A stretch of DNA of 37,922 bases. It comes from Lysinibacillus_B sp036662795 (GTDB lineage: Bacteria; Bacillota; Bacilli; Bacillales_A; Planococcaceae). Of this stretch, positions 23,378-32,026 are shown piece by piece. The position numbers and the translations under genes are program-made. Within the stretch, counting starts at the first letter, position 1; the number at the start of each line of letters is the position of its first letter. The notes under the pieces are model-generated. The model was given only the letters and a program-made list of their open reading frames with translations. It was not told the origin of the DNA and did no database searches. The DNA lies in contig NZ_JBAFWZ010000030.1 in NCBI RefSeq assembly GCF_036662795.1, positions 1 through 37,922 on the forward strand, written 5' to 3'.

Positions 23378-26300
23378 ATGTCAAGGGCTGTCGTTTACCC
23401 ACAAATACGGACGAGTGCAGATGTATTAAAAAGTACAATTCGTATGGAAGCACTCATCCCTTTTTTACAAAGGCAAAAGGCAGAAGCTTGTGCAATGGTC
23501 GGTTCGAAATTGTATGGGCTGCTGCCTTTTTGGCATGAGATGAAAAAGGCGGGAATTCATCCGGTTATTGGACTAGCTGTCAACGTCCAATATACAGAGG
23601 AAACAAGTTTACCGCTTATTTTATATGCAAAAAATAATAGAGGATATAAGAATTTGTTAAAAATTAGTAGTTCTATTGAAATACGAGAAGATAAACAGCT
23701 TCCATGGCGCTGGCTAGCGGGCTATGCAGAGGGCTGTGTGGCAGTTATACCAGCTATGGATAATAAGTGCTCATGGCTTCGAATTGAACATGAGCCCTTT
23801 GCTATTAGCTTAAAGGAACTGTTTGCGAGTCGCCTTTTTGTCGGTATTTCTCGGAAGGAGCAGTCGGTGCCTGAAGAGGAGCTAGCAATCTCCCTTAGTA
23901 ATCGTCTACAAAATAAAGTTATTGCCCTGCATGAAAGTACGTTCCTGCAAGAGCAGGATCATTTTGCGTATGAGGTAGCCCGTGCAATTGATACAGGCAT
24001 TAAGTTGGGTGAATCGTTGCATCGACATAAAACAAAGCATCAATATGTACCGACTGCCGAGAGGTTACATAACCTTTATGAGAAAGAATGGCTTGATAAT
24101 ACACGACTAGTTTTATTAGATTGTCAGGTAGAAATGGATTTTAATCATGTTTATATGCCAAAGTATCCCATAGCAGAAGGGCAAACAGCCTCCAAGGTAT
24201 TGTATGAGCATGCTTTTGAAGGGTTACAATCAAGATTACAAACCTCGCAGGTGCCAGAAGCGTATTTGCAGCGCCTTCGTTATGAGCTCCAAATTATTGG
24301 CTCAATGGGCTATGAGGATTATTTTTTAATTGTTGAAGATTTTATGCGCTTTGCTAGAGAGGCTAATATTTTAACAGGACCTGGGCGCGGTTCATCCTCA
24401 AGTTCACTTGTGGCGTATTCTTTGCAAATTACACATGTTGACCCATTACAATTCGATTTGTTATTTGAACGATTTTTAAATCCTGATCGGGTATCCTTAC
24501 CTGATATTGATATCGACTTTATTGATACAAGGCGCAACGAAGTAATAGCCTATGTTGCTGAAAAATATGGCAAGCAGCATGTGGCACAAATTATCACCTT
24601 TGGCACCTTATCGGCAAAGGCGGTTGCCCGCGATGTTGCCCGAATGTTTAATTTTGAAGGTGAAGCCCTCGAGATGATATCCAAGCTCATTCCTAATAAG
24701 CCTGGTATTACACTACGGCAGGCTTATGCAGAATCAGAAAACTTACGACAATGGATTGGCAAGGAGTCTATTCGTGAAAAATGGTTTCACACAGCTCTTC
24801 AGCTAGAAGGTTTGCCACGAAATGCCTCGACTCATGCAGCAGGTGTAGTATTAAGCCCGATGCCACTTGTGGAGGTTGTGCCCATAGAAAAAGGTCATGA
24901 TGGTGTCTACTTAACACAGTGGCCTATGGGAGAAGTGGAGCAGGCAGGGCTTTTAAAGATGGATTTTTTAGGCCTGAGAAATTTGACGATACTAGAGCAA
25001 ATTCGTCGTTCAATTCAATTTACGCACAATATTGAGGTCGATTTACAGCGAATTCCGATGAATGATCAGAAAACATTTCAACTATTGCAGGAAGGTGACA
25101 CAGCGGGGATTTTCCAGCTTGAATCAGAGGGGATGCGTCAGGCATTACATGAAATTCGTCCAACTCATTTTTTAGATATTGTAGCGGTCAATGCCCTTTA
25201 TCGCCCCGGCCCGATGGATTTTATACCGGTATATGCAAGAAGAAAGCATGGTCAAGAGCCAGTTATAATGCCACATCAGGTCCTGACACCTATATTAAGT
25301 GAAACATATGGAGTAATCGTTTATCAGGAGCAAATTATGAGGATTGCCAGTGTATTTGCAGGCTTTACAATTGGGCAGGCTGATTTACTTCGTCGAGCGG
25401 TAAGTAAAAAAAAGCGAGAAATATTGGAGGAGCAACGAGCTGCGTTTATACAAGGTGCACTACAGCAAGGCTATAATACAGAAATAGCAGAGGAAATTTA
25501 TGCATTAATCGTTCGCTTTGCAGATTATGGGTTTCCTAAAAGTCATGCGGTTGCCTATAGTATGATTTCCTATCAGCTTGCGTATTTAAAAGCGAATTTT
25601 CCAGTTAATTTTTATGCTGCCCTTATGACGAATGCCACAGGTAATAGTGAAAAACTAGCACAAATAATGCAAGAGTCAAAAGCTAAAGGAATAAAAATAC
25701 TGCCACCATCTATTCAAAGAAGTGTGCGACATTTTTCAGTCGAAAACGGTCAAATTCGGTTTAGTTTAGCAGCGATTAAAGGGGTACCGCAGCCATTTTT
25801 ACAAAAGCTACTATCGGTTCGTCAGGACAGGGGTCAGCCTTTTGAGGATTTGTTTGATGTTGCGATCTCCTTGAGTGCGTCTGTTTTTACTCGTAAGGTA
25901 ATGGAGCCACTTATTAAGGCTGGAGCACTTGATGACTTTGGTCGTGACAGAGCTGTACTACTAGCAACGATTGAAGCAGCAATTAAGCATGCAGAGCTTG
26001 TACGACCAAATGAAGAGGTAGATTTATTTTCAACAGCTCAGTTTACATTCGGTAAACCAAAGCATGTGAAAGTAGAGCCAATGCCAGAAAAAATAAAGCT
26101 ACAATATGAAAAAGAGGTTGTTGGCTTTTATTTATCAGAGCATCCTGTAAAAAAGCTTCGAGCTAATTATCCACAAGTAGATACAACGCTGCATGCAATA
26201 AAAAGAAATCCTGCGAATAGCGCTGTAAAATTAATCGGCATCATTCGTGAAGTACGTCAAATTCGTACAAAAAAGGGAGAGCTAATGGCTTTCGTACAGG

Positions 26301-26461
26301 TCGAGGATGAGTTCGGTACGATTTCCATGACCTTATTCCCAAAAGAATATTTACAAGCTGTAGGTGGGATGAAAGAAGACGCTTTCGTATACGCAGAAGG
26401 GATACTTGAATTCCGTTTTGGTAAACCACAGCTTAAGGTAAAGAGTATTAAAATTCACTAA
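23378..26461 (+). CDS. dnaE: DNA polymerase III alpha subunit DnaE
   Basis: DnaE is the second replicative polymerase of Gram-positives. It extends RNA primers before handing over to PolC. The product is 1027 residues, somewhat shorter than B. subtilis DnaE (about 1115). The N-terminal PHP domain (1-about 200) is recognisable but degenerate: the usual HxH at the start is replaced by YPQIRTS. The polymerase core has GPGRGSSSSSLVAYS and the catalytic PDIDIDF at 375-381. The little-finger region YRPGPMDFIP and VYQEQIM follow. A helix-hairpin-helix region and a C-terminal OB fold (about 940-1010, KLIGIIREVRQI) complete it. No proofreading exonuclease is present, which separates it from PolC. AGGAGGGA precedes the ATG. 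A terminator follows. Confidence 0.96.
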   Translation: MSRAVVYPQIRTSADVLKSTIRMEALIPFLQRQKAEACAMVGSKLYGLLPFWHEMKKAGIHPVIGLAVNVQYTEETSLPLILYAKNNRGYKNLLKISSSIEIREDKQLPWRWLAGYAEGCVAVIPAMDNKCSWLRIEHEPFAISLKELFASRLFVGISRKEQSVPEEELAISLSNRLQNKVIALHESTFLQEQDHFAYEVARAIDTGIKLGESLHRHKTKHQYVPTAERLHNLYEKEWLDNTRLVLLDCQVEMDFNHVYMPKYPIAEGQTASKVLYEHAFEGLQSRLQTSQVPEAYLQRLRYELQIIGSMGYEDYFLIVEDFMRFAREANILTGPGRGSSSSSLVAYSLQITHVDPLQFDLLFERFLNPDRVSLPDIDIDFIDTRRNEVIAYVAEKYGKQHVAQIITFGTLSAKAVARDVARMFNFEGEALEMISKLIPNKPGITLRQAYAESENLRQWIGKESIREKWFHTALQLEGLPRNASTHAAGVVLSPMPLVEVVPIEKGHDGVYLTQWPMGEVEQAGLLKMDFLGLRNLTILEQIRRSIQFTHNIEVDLQRIPMNDQKTFQLLQEGDTAGIFQLESEGMRQALHEIRPTHFLDIVAVNALYRPGPMDFIPVYARRKHGQEPVIMPHQVLTPILSETYGVIVYQEQIMRIASVFAGFTIGQADLLRRAVSKKKREILEEQRAAFIQGALQQGYNTEIAEEIYALIVRFADYGFPKSHAVAYSMISYQLAYLKANFPVNFYAALMTNATGNSEKLAQIMQESKAKGIKILPPSIQRSVRHFSVENGQIRFSLAAIKGVPQPFLQKLLSVRQDRGQPFEDLFDVAISLSASVFTRKVMEPLIKAGALDDFGRDRAVLLATIEAAIKHAELVRPNEEVDLFSTAQFTFGKPKHVKVEPMPEKIKLQYEKEVVGFYLSEHPVKKLRANYPQVDTTLHAIKRNPANSAVKLIGIIREVRQIRTKKGELMAFVQVEDEFGTISMTLFPKEYLQAVGGMKEDAFVYAEGILEFRFGKPQLKVKSIKIH

Positions 26462-26478
26462 TATATATGGAAAAAGAG

Positions 26479-26514
26479 AAAGCCGTGCACAAGTTGTACG
26501 GTTTTTTCTTTACT
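26479..26514 (+). terminator. Terminator of nrnA-dnaE
   Basis: The stem AAAGCCGTGC / GTACGGTTTT (with G-T pairs) has a 7-base loop and a TTTTTTCTTT tail. It starts about 18 bases after the dnaE stop. Confidence 0.8.
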
Positions 26515-26537
26515 TTTTATTTTAGATTTTGTATGCT
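26509..26537 (+). promoter_or_regulatory. Candidate promoter of the GntR-accDA operon
   Basis: TTTACT (26509-26514), 17 bases, TATGCT (26532-26537). The start site would fall inside the palindromic operator just downstream. Confidence 0.45.
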
Positions 26538-26540
26538 AAT

Positions 26541-26567
26541 AACAAAACTGGTCAGACCACTTTTGTT
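26541..26567. promoter_or_regulatory. 27-bp palindromic operator before the GntR gene
   Basis: The left arm AACAAAACTGGTC and right arm GACCACTTTTGTT surround a central A. All base pairs match except one symmetric pair (C/C). The core TGGTC-A-GACCA equals the core of FadR-type GntR sites. It lies 28 bases before the regulator gene, at the expected transcription start, so autorepression is likely. Confidence 0.75.
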
Positions 26568-26594
26568 AATTAACGATGATTGCAGGTGAAAGCG

Positions 26595-27236
26595 ATGGAA
26601 CAGAAGCAGTCAAAGAAAATGTTTGTTCAAATTGTCAAGCAGTTACGTGAGTTAATTGCTACGCAGCAAATCAAACCAGGAGAAAAGCTACCATCTGAAC
26701 GTGTACTATGTGAGCAATTAAATGTAGGTCGTTCGTCAGTACGAGAGGCATTACGTAGTTTAGAGCTACTAGGCTTAATTGAAACTAGACATGGCGGTGG
26801 AACATTTTTAGCAGATGTAGGGCAGCATAAGCTGGTTGAAATCCTATCGTCGTTTATTTTGCAAGGAACAAAATCGGTAGACGATGTTAATGCAACGCGT
26901 GAAATGCATGAACGTGAGGCAATACGAATAATTTGTAGAAATGATAGTTTACGAAACTTACCGATTTGGGATAGTTTGTTTATATCAATCGAGTTACAAG
27001 ATGAGGTCATTCGAGAATATTTATTGAGAGAATGTATTATTGCATCAGGTAATCGACTAGCTTTAAAAATATGGATGCAGCTTGTTGCATATAGTATGAA
27101 TATATTAAAAAATTACGTTACTGAAGAAGAAAAAGAGGTACTTCAAGTGCTGCTAAAATCTATTCAAATGGGCTATGAGGAAGAAGCAATTGAAGCCTAC
27201 GATGATTGGATGCATCACTTACAGACAATAACGTAA
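26595..27236 (+). CDS. GntR/FadR-family transcriptional regulator of accDA
   Basis: This is a probable ligand-responsive repressor of the downstream acetyl-CoA carboxylase genes. The product is 213 residues. The N-terminal winged helix (about 8-72) has the GntR signature LPSERVLCEQLNVGRSSVREALRSLELLGL, broken here as LPSERVLCEQLN and VGRSSVREALRSLEL, then the wing HGGGTF. The C-terminal region (about 80-213) is a helical FCD-type domain. The metal histidine normally found in FHxxL is replaced (LLRECIIASGN), so the metal site looks degenerate. The ATG 26595 follows AGGTGA; an in-frame TTG at 26580 overlaps that site. accD starts 18 bases after the stop, which makes it the first gene of an operon. 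B. subtilis has no regulator here, although similar genes occur in other Bacillales. Confidence 0.82.
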   Translation: MEQKQSKKMFVQIVKQLRELIATQQIKPGEKLPSERVLCEQLNVGRSSVREALRSLELLGLIETRHGGGTFLADVGQHKLVEILSSFILQGTKSVDDVNATREMHEREAIRIICRNDSLRNLPIWDSLFISIELQDEVIREYLLRECIIASGNRLALKIWMQLVAYSMNILKNYVTEEEKEVLQVLLKSIQMGYEEEAIEAYDDWMHHLQTIT

Positions 27237-27254
27237 TTATAAGGGGGATGAAAA

Positions 27255-28124
27255 ATGGCAATTCGAGATATATTTTCAAAAAATAAAAAGAAGACGGGCG
27301 TTCTTATTGAAGCAAGAAATGAGAAGGCATTTCCGGAAGGGTTAATGTCAAAATGTCCTGAATGTAGAAAAATCCATTTAACGAAGGAAGTAGAACAAAA
27401 CTTAAAGGTTTGTCCAAATTGTCAGCATCATTTAAAAATGACAGCTCAAGAACGAATTAATTGTTTTTTAGATGAGGATAGCTTCTTTAGCTTCGATGAT
27501 CATTTGCAAACAATTAATCCATTACAATTTCCTGCCTATGTGGAAAAGGTACAGACAGATGTATTAAAGACAGGATTAAATGAAGCTGTATTAACAGGTG
27601 AAGGAACACTTAAGGGTGAGTTAGTTGTCGTAGCTGTCATGGACTCACATTTCCGAATGGGCTCTATGGGATCGGTTGTTGGAGAAAAAATTACAAGAGC
27701 GATAGAGCGTGCAACTGTATTACGTGTGCCTTTTATTATTTTTACTGCTAGTGGTGGTGCGCGAATGCAGGAGGGAGTTCTATCTTTAATGCAAATGGCA
27801 AAAACAAGCGTTGCCTTGAAGCGCCATAGCGAGGAAGGTTTGCTTTATATATCAGTTATGACGCATCCTACGACGGGTGGTGTATCGGCAAGCTTCGCGT
27901 CCATCGGTGATTATAATATTGCAGAACCACAAGCATTAATTGGCTTTGCAGGAAGACGTGTTATAGAACAAACTGTACGTGAAAAATTGCCAGATGATTT
28001 TCAAACGGCGGAATTTTTACTCTCTCATGGGCAGCTTGATGCAATTTTCCACCGACATGAAATGCGCGATAAATTAGCAACAATTGTAAAGCTTCATGTA
28101 AAAGGGGGAAAGGTGAATGTCTAA
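27255..28124 (+). CDS. accD: Acetyl-CoA carboxylase, carboxyltransferase beta subunit
   Basis: With AccA it moves the carboxyl group from carboxybiotin to acetyl-CoA, forming malonyl-CoA for fatty acid synthesis. The product is 289 residues. The N-terminal zinc ribbon has C34, C37, C53 and C56 (CPECR...CPNC). The crotonase-like carboxyltransferase domain follows, with GSMGSVVGEKITRAIE and the oxyanion glycines in TASGGARMQEG and THPTTGGVSASFA. AAGGGGGATG lies ahead of the ATG. The last 8 bases overlap accA, so equal amounts of the two subunits are made by coupling. Confidence 0.97.
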   Translation: MAIRDIFSKNKKKTGVLIEARNEKAFPEGLMSKCPECRKIHLTKEVEQNLKVCPNCQHHLKMTAQERINCFLDEDSFFSFDDHLQTINPLQFPAYVEKVQTDVLKTGLNEAVLTGEGTLKGELVVVAVMDSHFRMGSMGSVVGEKITRAIERATVLRVPFIIFTASGGARMQEGVLSLMQMAKTSVALKRHSEEGLLYISVMTHPTTGGVSASFASIGDYNIAEPQALIGFAGRRVIEQTVREKLPDDFQTAEFLLSHGQLDAIFHRHEMRDKLATIVKLHVKGGKVNV

Positions 28125-29073
28125 AGCAATGGCATTTGAGGAGCCTGTAATAAAGCTTCGTGAAAAAATAGATGAATTAAAAAATATTGCCCAAGAAGCT
28201 GAGGTGGATATGACCGGTGAAATCGAAAAACTAGAAACCCGTCTTGCACAGCTTGAACAAAACATCTATAGCAATATGGAGCCATGGGACCGTGTGCAAG
28301 TAGCAAGACATCCCGAACGTCCGACAACATTGGATTATATTTCCTCTATTTTTACGGACTTTATTGAATTGCATGGAGATCGTTGCTATGGTGATGATGA
28401 AGCGATTGTTGGCGGGATTGCTTCAATAAATGGGCAGGCAGTAACAATTATAGGACATCAGCGAGGCAAGTCGACAAAAGAAAATATCCGAAGAAATTTT
28501 GGGATGCCTCATCCAGAAGGATATCGAAAAGCGCTTCGTCTCATGTATCAGGCTGAAAAATTTGGTCGTCCAATACTGTGCTTTATTGATACGAAGGGTG
28601 CCTATCCAGGTAAAGCAGCTGAAGAGCGCGGACAAAGTGAAGCGATAGCAAGAAACCTTTTTGAGATGGCGGGTTTACGCGTACCGATTATTAGTATCGT
28701 CATCGGTGAAGGTGGAAGTGGTGGAGCACTTGCTCTAGGTGTGGCGAATAAAATCTTCATGCTTGAAAATTCTACGTACTCAGTTATTTCTCCAGAGGGA
28801 GCTGCTTCGATCCTATGGAAAGATGCCACACTTGCGAAGCAGGCAGCTGAAGCGATGAAAGTAACAGCGATGGATTTGAAGGAAATGGGCATTATCGATG
28901 GGATTATTCCAGAGGTTGCTGGCGGAGCACACAAAAATCTTGAAAAGCAGGCGATCGCATTAAAGGAGTGTATTTTAGATACATTCACTGAGTTAAGTGA
29001 ATTATCTGGTGATCAGCTTATTGAGGAACGCTATCATAAATTTAAAAATATAGGGCAATTTATCGAAGAATAA
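28117..29073 (+). CDS. accA: Acetyl-CoA carboxylase, carboxyltransferase alpha subunit
   Basis: This is the second half of the alpha2-beta2 carboxyltransferase. The product is 318 residues, close to B. subtilis AccA (325). A helical N-terminal segment (PVIKLREKIDELK) leads into the catalytic domain, with PWDRVQVARH, HGDRCYGDDEAIVGG, NFGMPHPEGYRKALRLM, DTKGAYPG, and the oxyanion loops GEGGSGGALALG and SVISPEGAAS. It starts inside the end of accD, with GGGGGAAAGGTGA as ribosome binding site. It ends the GntR-accD-accA unit at a terminator 26 bases downstream. Confidence 0.97.
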   Translation: MSKAMAFEEPVIKLREKIDELKNIAQEAEVDMTGEIEKLETRLAQLEQNIYSNMEPWDRVQVARHPERPTTLDYISSIFTDFIELHGDRCYGDDEAIVGGIASINGQAVTIIGHQRGKSTKENIRRNFGMPHPEGYRKALRLMYQAEKFGRPILCFIDTKGAYPGKAAEERGQSEAIARNLFEMAGLRVPIISIVIGEGGSGGALALGVANKIFMLENSTYSVISPEGAASILWKDATLAKQAAEAMKVTAMDLKEMGIIDGIIPEVAGGAHKNLEKQAIALKECILDTFTELSELSGDQLIEERYHKFKNIGQFIEE

Positions 29074-29099
29074 ATATGAAATATGATTTATTCGCTGTG

Positions 29100-29132
29100 G
29101 AAGAATGTGTAAATTGCATTCTTCTTTTTTTA
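29100..29132 (+). terminator. Terminator of the GntR-accDA operon
   Basis: A perfect 8-bp stem, GAAGAATG / CATTCTTC, has a 9-base loop followed by seven T. Confidence 0.88.
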
Positions 29133-29180
29133 TTCTTTTGTAAAAGTATTATGATTAGTTGCCGAGAATACTTACATAGT

Positions 29181-29209
29181 TTGTTTATTCATGTTAATGT
29201 GAATAATAA
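29181..29209 (+). promoter_or_regulatory. Candidate promoter of pfkA-pyk with an embedded dyad
   Basis: TTGTTT (29181-29186), 17 bases, TAATAA (29204-29209). A perfect inverted repeat TTATTCA-N8-TGAATAA (29185-29206) fills the space between the two boxes. Confidence 0.5.
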
Positions 29210-29238
29210 TAGTGATTTTAGGTAGGGGGTACACAAGG

Positions 29239-30198
29239 ATGAAAAAAATTGCCGTTTTAACAAGTGGTGGAGATGCACCTGGTATGAACGCAGCTATTCG
29301 TGCTGTTGTTCGTAAGGCAAACTTTCACGGCGTTGAAGTGATGGGCGTTTACCAAGGCTATAATGGACTGATTAAAGGGAAAATGGAGCTGCTAGATTTG
29401 GGCTCGGTCGGTGGTATTATTCAACGAGGTGGTACGAAATTGTTTTCTGCCCGCTGTCCTGAGTTTAAAGAGGACCGCTATCAATTCGAGGCGATAGAAA
29501 AAATGCGACAGGCTGGAGTTGAAGGCTTAGTTGTAATCGGTGGAGATGGGTCATATCGTGGTGCGATGGAGCTTACAGAAAAAGGTTTTCCCTGTGTAGG
29601 TGTGCCAGGCACGATTGATAATGATGTACCTGGTACAGAATATACAATAGGCTTTGATACGGCACTTAATACAGTAATTGACTCCATCGATAAAATTCGT
29701 GATACAGCAACCTCACACGAAAATTCGTTTATCGTAGAGGTAATGGGGCGTGATGCAGGGGATATCGCGCTATGGGCTGGTTTAGCGGCAGGTGCTGAAT
29801 CTATCCTTATTCCAGAAGAAAAATATGATTTAGAAGAAATAATCGCTCGAATTGAGCGTGGTGTTGCACGTGGCAAGCGACATAGTATTATAATTATAGC
29901 GGAAGGTGTTATGCCTGGTAGTGAGCTGGCGAAGATGCTTAAGGAAAAAGCAGGCATTGAAACAAGGGTATCTGTTCTAGGGCATATTCAGCGAGGTGGT
30001 TCACCGACAGCGCATGATCGTGTATTAGCAGGGCGTTTAGGAGCCAAAGCAGTGGAAGTTTTGTTAGAAGGTCGCGGTGGTCGAGCAGTTGGTATTAAAA
30101 ATCATGAAGTGATTGATTATGATTTGAAGCACGCTTATGAAAATAATCATAAGGCAGATTTAAGCTTATACACACTTTCAAAAGAATTGTCCATATAG
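29239..30198 (+). CDS. pfkA: ATP-dependent 6-phosphofructokinase
   Basis: This enzyme phosphorylates fructose 6-phosphate to fructose 1,6-bisphosphate, the committed step of glycolysis, and is controlled by PEP and ADP. The product is 319 residues, identical in length to the B. subtilis enzyme. The ATP site has TSGGDAPGMN (8-17) and GGDGS (101-105, D103). The catalytic base is D127 in PGTIDNDVPGTE. The substrate loop is VEVMGRDAGD, with HIQRGGSPTAHDR near 249-261. I start at ATG 29239, nine bases after TAGGGGG; an in-frame start at 29212 has no site. pyk follows after 27 bases, so pfkA-pyk is one operon. All catalytic residues are intact. Confidence 0.97.
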   Translation: MKKIAVLTSGGDAPGMNAAIRAVVRKANFHGVEVMGVYQGYNGLIKGKMELLDLGSVGGIIQRGGTKLFSARCPEFKEDRYQFEAIEKMRQAGVEGLVVIGGDGSYRGAMELTEKGFPCVGVPGTIDNDVPGTEYTIGFDTALNTVIDSIDKIRDTATSHENSFIVEVMGRDAGDIALWAGLAAGAESILIPEEKYDLEEIIARIERGVARGKRHSIIIIAEGVMPGSELAKMLKEKAGIETRVSVLGHIQRGGSPTAHDRVLAGRLGAKAVEVLLEGRGGRAVGIKNHEVIDYDLKHAYENNHKADLSLYTLSKELSI

Positions 30199-30225
30199 AC
30201 AACGACGAAAACGGAGAGAACAAGC

Positions 30226-31986
30226 ATGAGAAAAACAAAAATAGTATGTACGATTGGCCCAGCAAGTGAAGCACCAGAAATGTTAGAAAAGCTAATACAA
30301 GCTGGTATGAATGTAGCGCGTTTAAATTTTTCACACGGAAATCATGAGGAGCATGCAGTTCGAATTGCGGCTATCCGAGATGCAGCTGATAGAGTCGGGA
30401 AGCCTGTAGGGATTTTACTTGATACGAAAGGTCCTGAAATCCGTACACATTCTATGGAGAATGGCGAATTACATCTGGTTACTGGGCAAGTGATTGATAT
30501 TTCCATGACAGAAGTAGTTGGAAATGAACACTGTTTTTCTGTCACATATGAGCAGCTAATCGAGGATGTTGATCAAAACGATATAATTTTATTAGATGAT
30601 GGATTAATTGAGCTTAGGGTTTTAGCGAAGGATGTAGAGCGTGGACTTATCCATACAATTGTTGAAAATGCTGGTGTATTAAAAAATAAAAAGGGTGTAA
30701 ACGTTCCGGGTGTATCGATTAAACTACCTGGTATTACGGAAAAGGATGCACAGGATATTTTATTTGGTATCGAGCAAGGTGTTGATTTTATTGCTGCTTC
30801 GTTCGTTCGTACAGCAAAAGATGTACTTGAAATTCGAGAGCTACTAGAACAGAATGGCGGAAGTCATATTCAAATTATCCCTAAAATTGAAAACCAAGAG
30901 GGCGTTGATAATATCGATGCAATTATCGAAGTATCAGACGGCTTAATGGTTGCACGTGGGGATCTTGGAGTTGAAATTCCAGCTGAGGAAGTACCACTTG
31001 TTCAAAAATCTTTAATCAATAAATGTAATCAAGTTGGTAAGCCGGTAATTACTGCTACTCAAATGCTTGATTCGATGCAGCGTAATCCACGTCCTACTCG
31101 TGCGGAGGCAAGTGACGTAGCCAATGCAATTATGGACGGAACAGATGCTATTATGCTTTCTGGTGAAACAGCGGCTGGTCTATATCCAATTGAATCTGTT
31201 CAAACGATGAATAAAATTGCAGATCGAACAGAAAAAGCATTAGATTATCGTGGTATCGTTAGTCAGCGTAGTCGTGAAAAAGAAGCAACGATGACGGAGG
31301 CGATTTCTCAAGCTGTAGCCTATACATCGATGAATCTTGGTGTTAAAGCGGTCCTTGCTCCAACGGAAAGTGGTAATACTGCAAAAATGATTGCCAAATA
31401 TCGACCAGGAGTGCCGATTGTTGCGGTAACAGGTTCAACGAATACTGCGCAAATGCTAACACTCGTTTGGGGTGTACAGCCAATCGTATGTCAACGTGTA
31501 CAAACAACAGACGAAATTTTAGAGCTTGCTGTTGATGAGTCTTTAAAGGCTGGCTACGTAGATCACGGAGATGTAGTTGTGATTACAGCAGGAGTTCCTG
31601 TAGGTGAGGCAGGCACAACGAACTTGATGAAGGTTCATGTAATTGGCGACCTGCTAGCGCGCGGTCAAGGTGTTGGTAAAGCATCTGTAATTGGAAAAGC
31701 GGTAGTAGCCAAAAATGCTGGTGAAGCACTTGCCTATGATACGGAAGGCTGCATACTTGTAACAATTGGCTCAGATAAAGATATGATGCCAGCGATTGAA
31801 AACTGTGTAGGTATTATTACAGAAGAGGGTGGCTTAACAAGTCATGCTGCAGTGGTCGGTTTAAGCTTAGGGATTCCTGTTATTGTTGGGGTGAAAGAAG
31901 CAACGACATTAATACGTCACGGTCAAGAAATTACAATGGATGCAGAAACAGGCGTTATTTATAAAGGTCATGCAAGCGTTCTATAA
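30226..31986 (+). CDS. pyk: Pyruvate kinase with C-terminal PEP-utiliser domain
   Basis: The enzyme converts PEP and ADP into pyruvate and ATP. The product is 586 residues, the Bacillus length. The barrel starts TKIVCTIGPAS and includes NFSHG, LDTKGPEIRT, and MVARGDLGVEIP (Mg and substrate region), then ITATQMLDSM and TRAEASDVANA. The allosteric C domain follows. An extra domain from about residue 480 resembles the swivelling phosphohistidine domain of PEP synthase, with H540 in GGLTSHAAVVG. This extension is typical of Bacillus and Geobacillus Pyk. GGAGAG precedes the ATG. It ends with a strong terminator, after which a tandem repeat array begins. Confidence 0.97.
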   Translation: MRKTKIVCTIGPASEAPEMLEKLIQAGMNVARLNFSHGNHEEHAVRIAAIRDAADRVGKPVGILLDTKGPEIRTHSMENGELHLVTGQVIDISMTEVVGNEHCFSVTYEQLIEDVDQNDIILLDDGLIELRVLAKDVERGLIHTIVENAGVLKNKKGVNVPGVSIKLPGITEKDAQDILFGIEQGVDFIAASFVRTAKDVLEIRELLEQNGGSHIQIIPKIENQEGVDNIDAIIEVSDGLMVARGDLGVEIPAEEVPLVQKSLINKCNQVGKPVITATQMLDSMQRNPRPTRAEASDVANAIMDGTDAIMLSGETAAGLYPIESVQTMNKIADRTEKALDYRGIVSQRSREKEATMTEAISQAVAYTSMNLGVKAVLAPTESGNTAKMIAKYRPGVPIVAVTGSTNTAQMLTLVWGVQPIVCQRVQTTDEILELAVDESLKAGYVDHGDVVVITAGVPVGEAGTTNLMKVHVIGDLLARGQGVGKASVIGKAVVAKNAGEALAYDTEGCILVTIGSDKDMMPAIENCVGIITEEGGLTSHAAVVGLSLGIPVIVGVKEATTLIRHGQEITMDAETGVIYKGHASVL

Positions 31987-31992
31987 AAATGT

Positions 31993-32024
31993 GGCAAAAT
32001 CATTCCGGTGATTTTGCCTTTTTT
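31993..32024 (+). terminator. Terminator of pfkA-pyk
   Basis: A perfect 10-bp stem, GGCAAAATCA / TGATTTTGCC, has a 6-base loop followed by six T. It starts six bases after the pyk stop. Confidence 0.94.
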
Positions 32025-32026
32025 CG

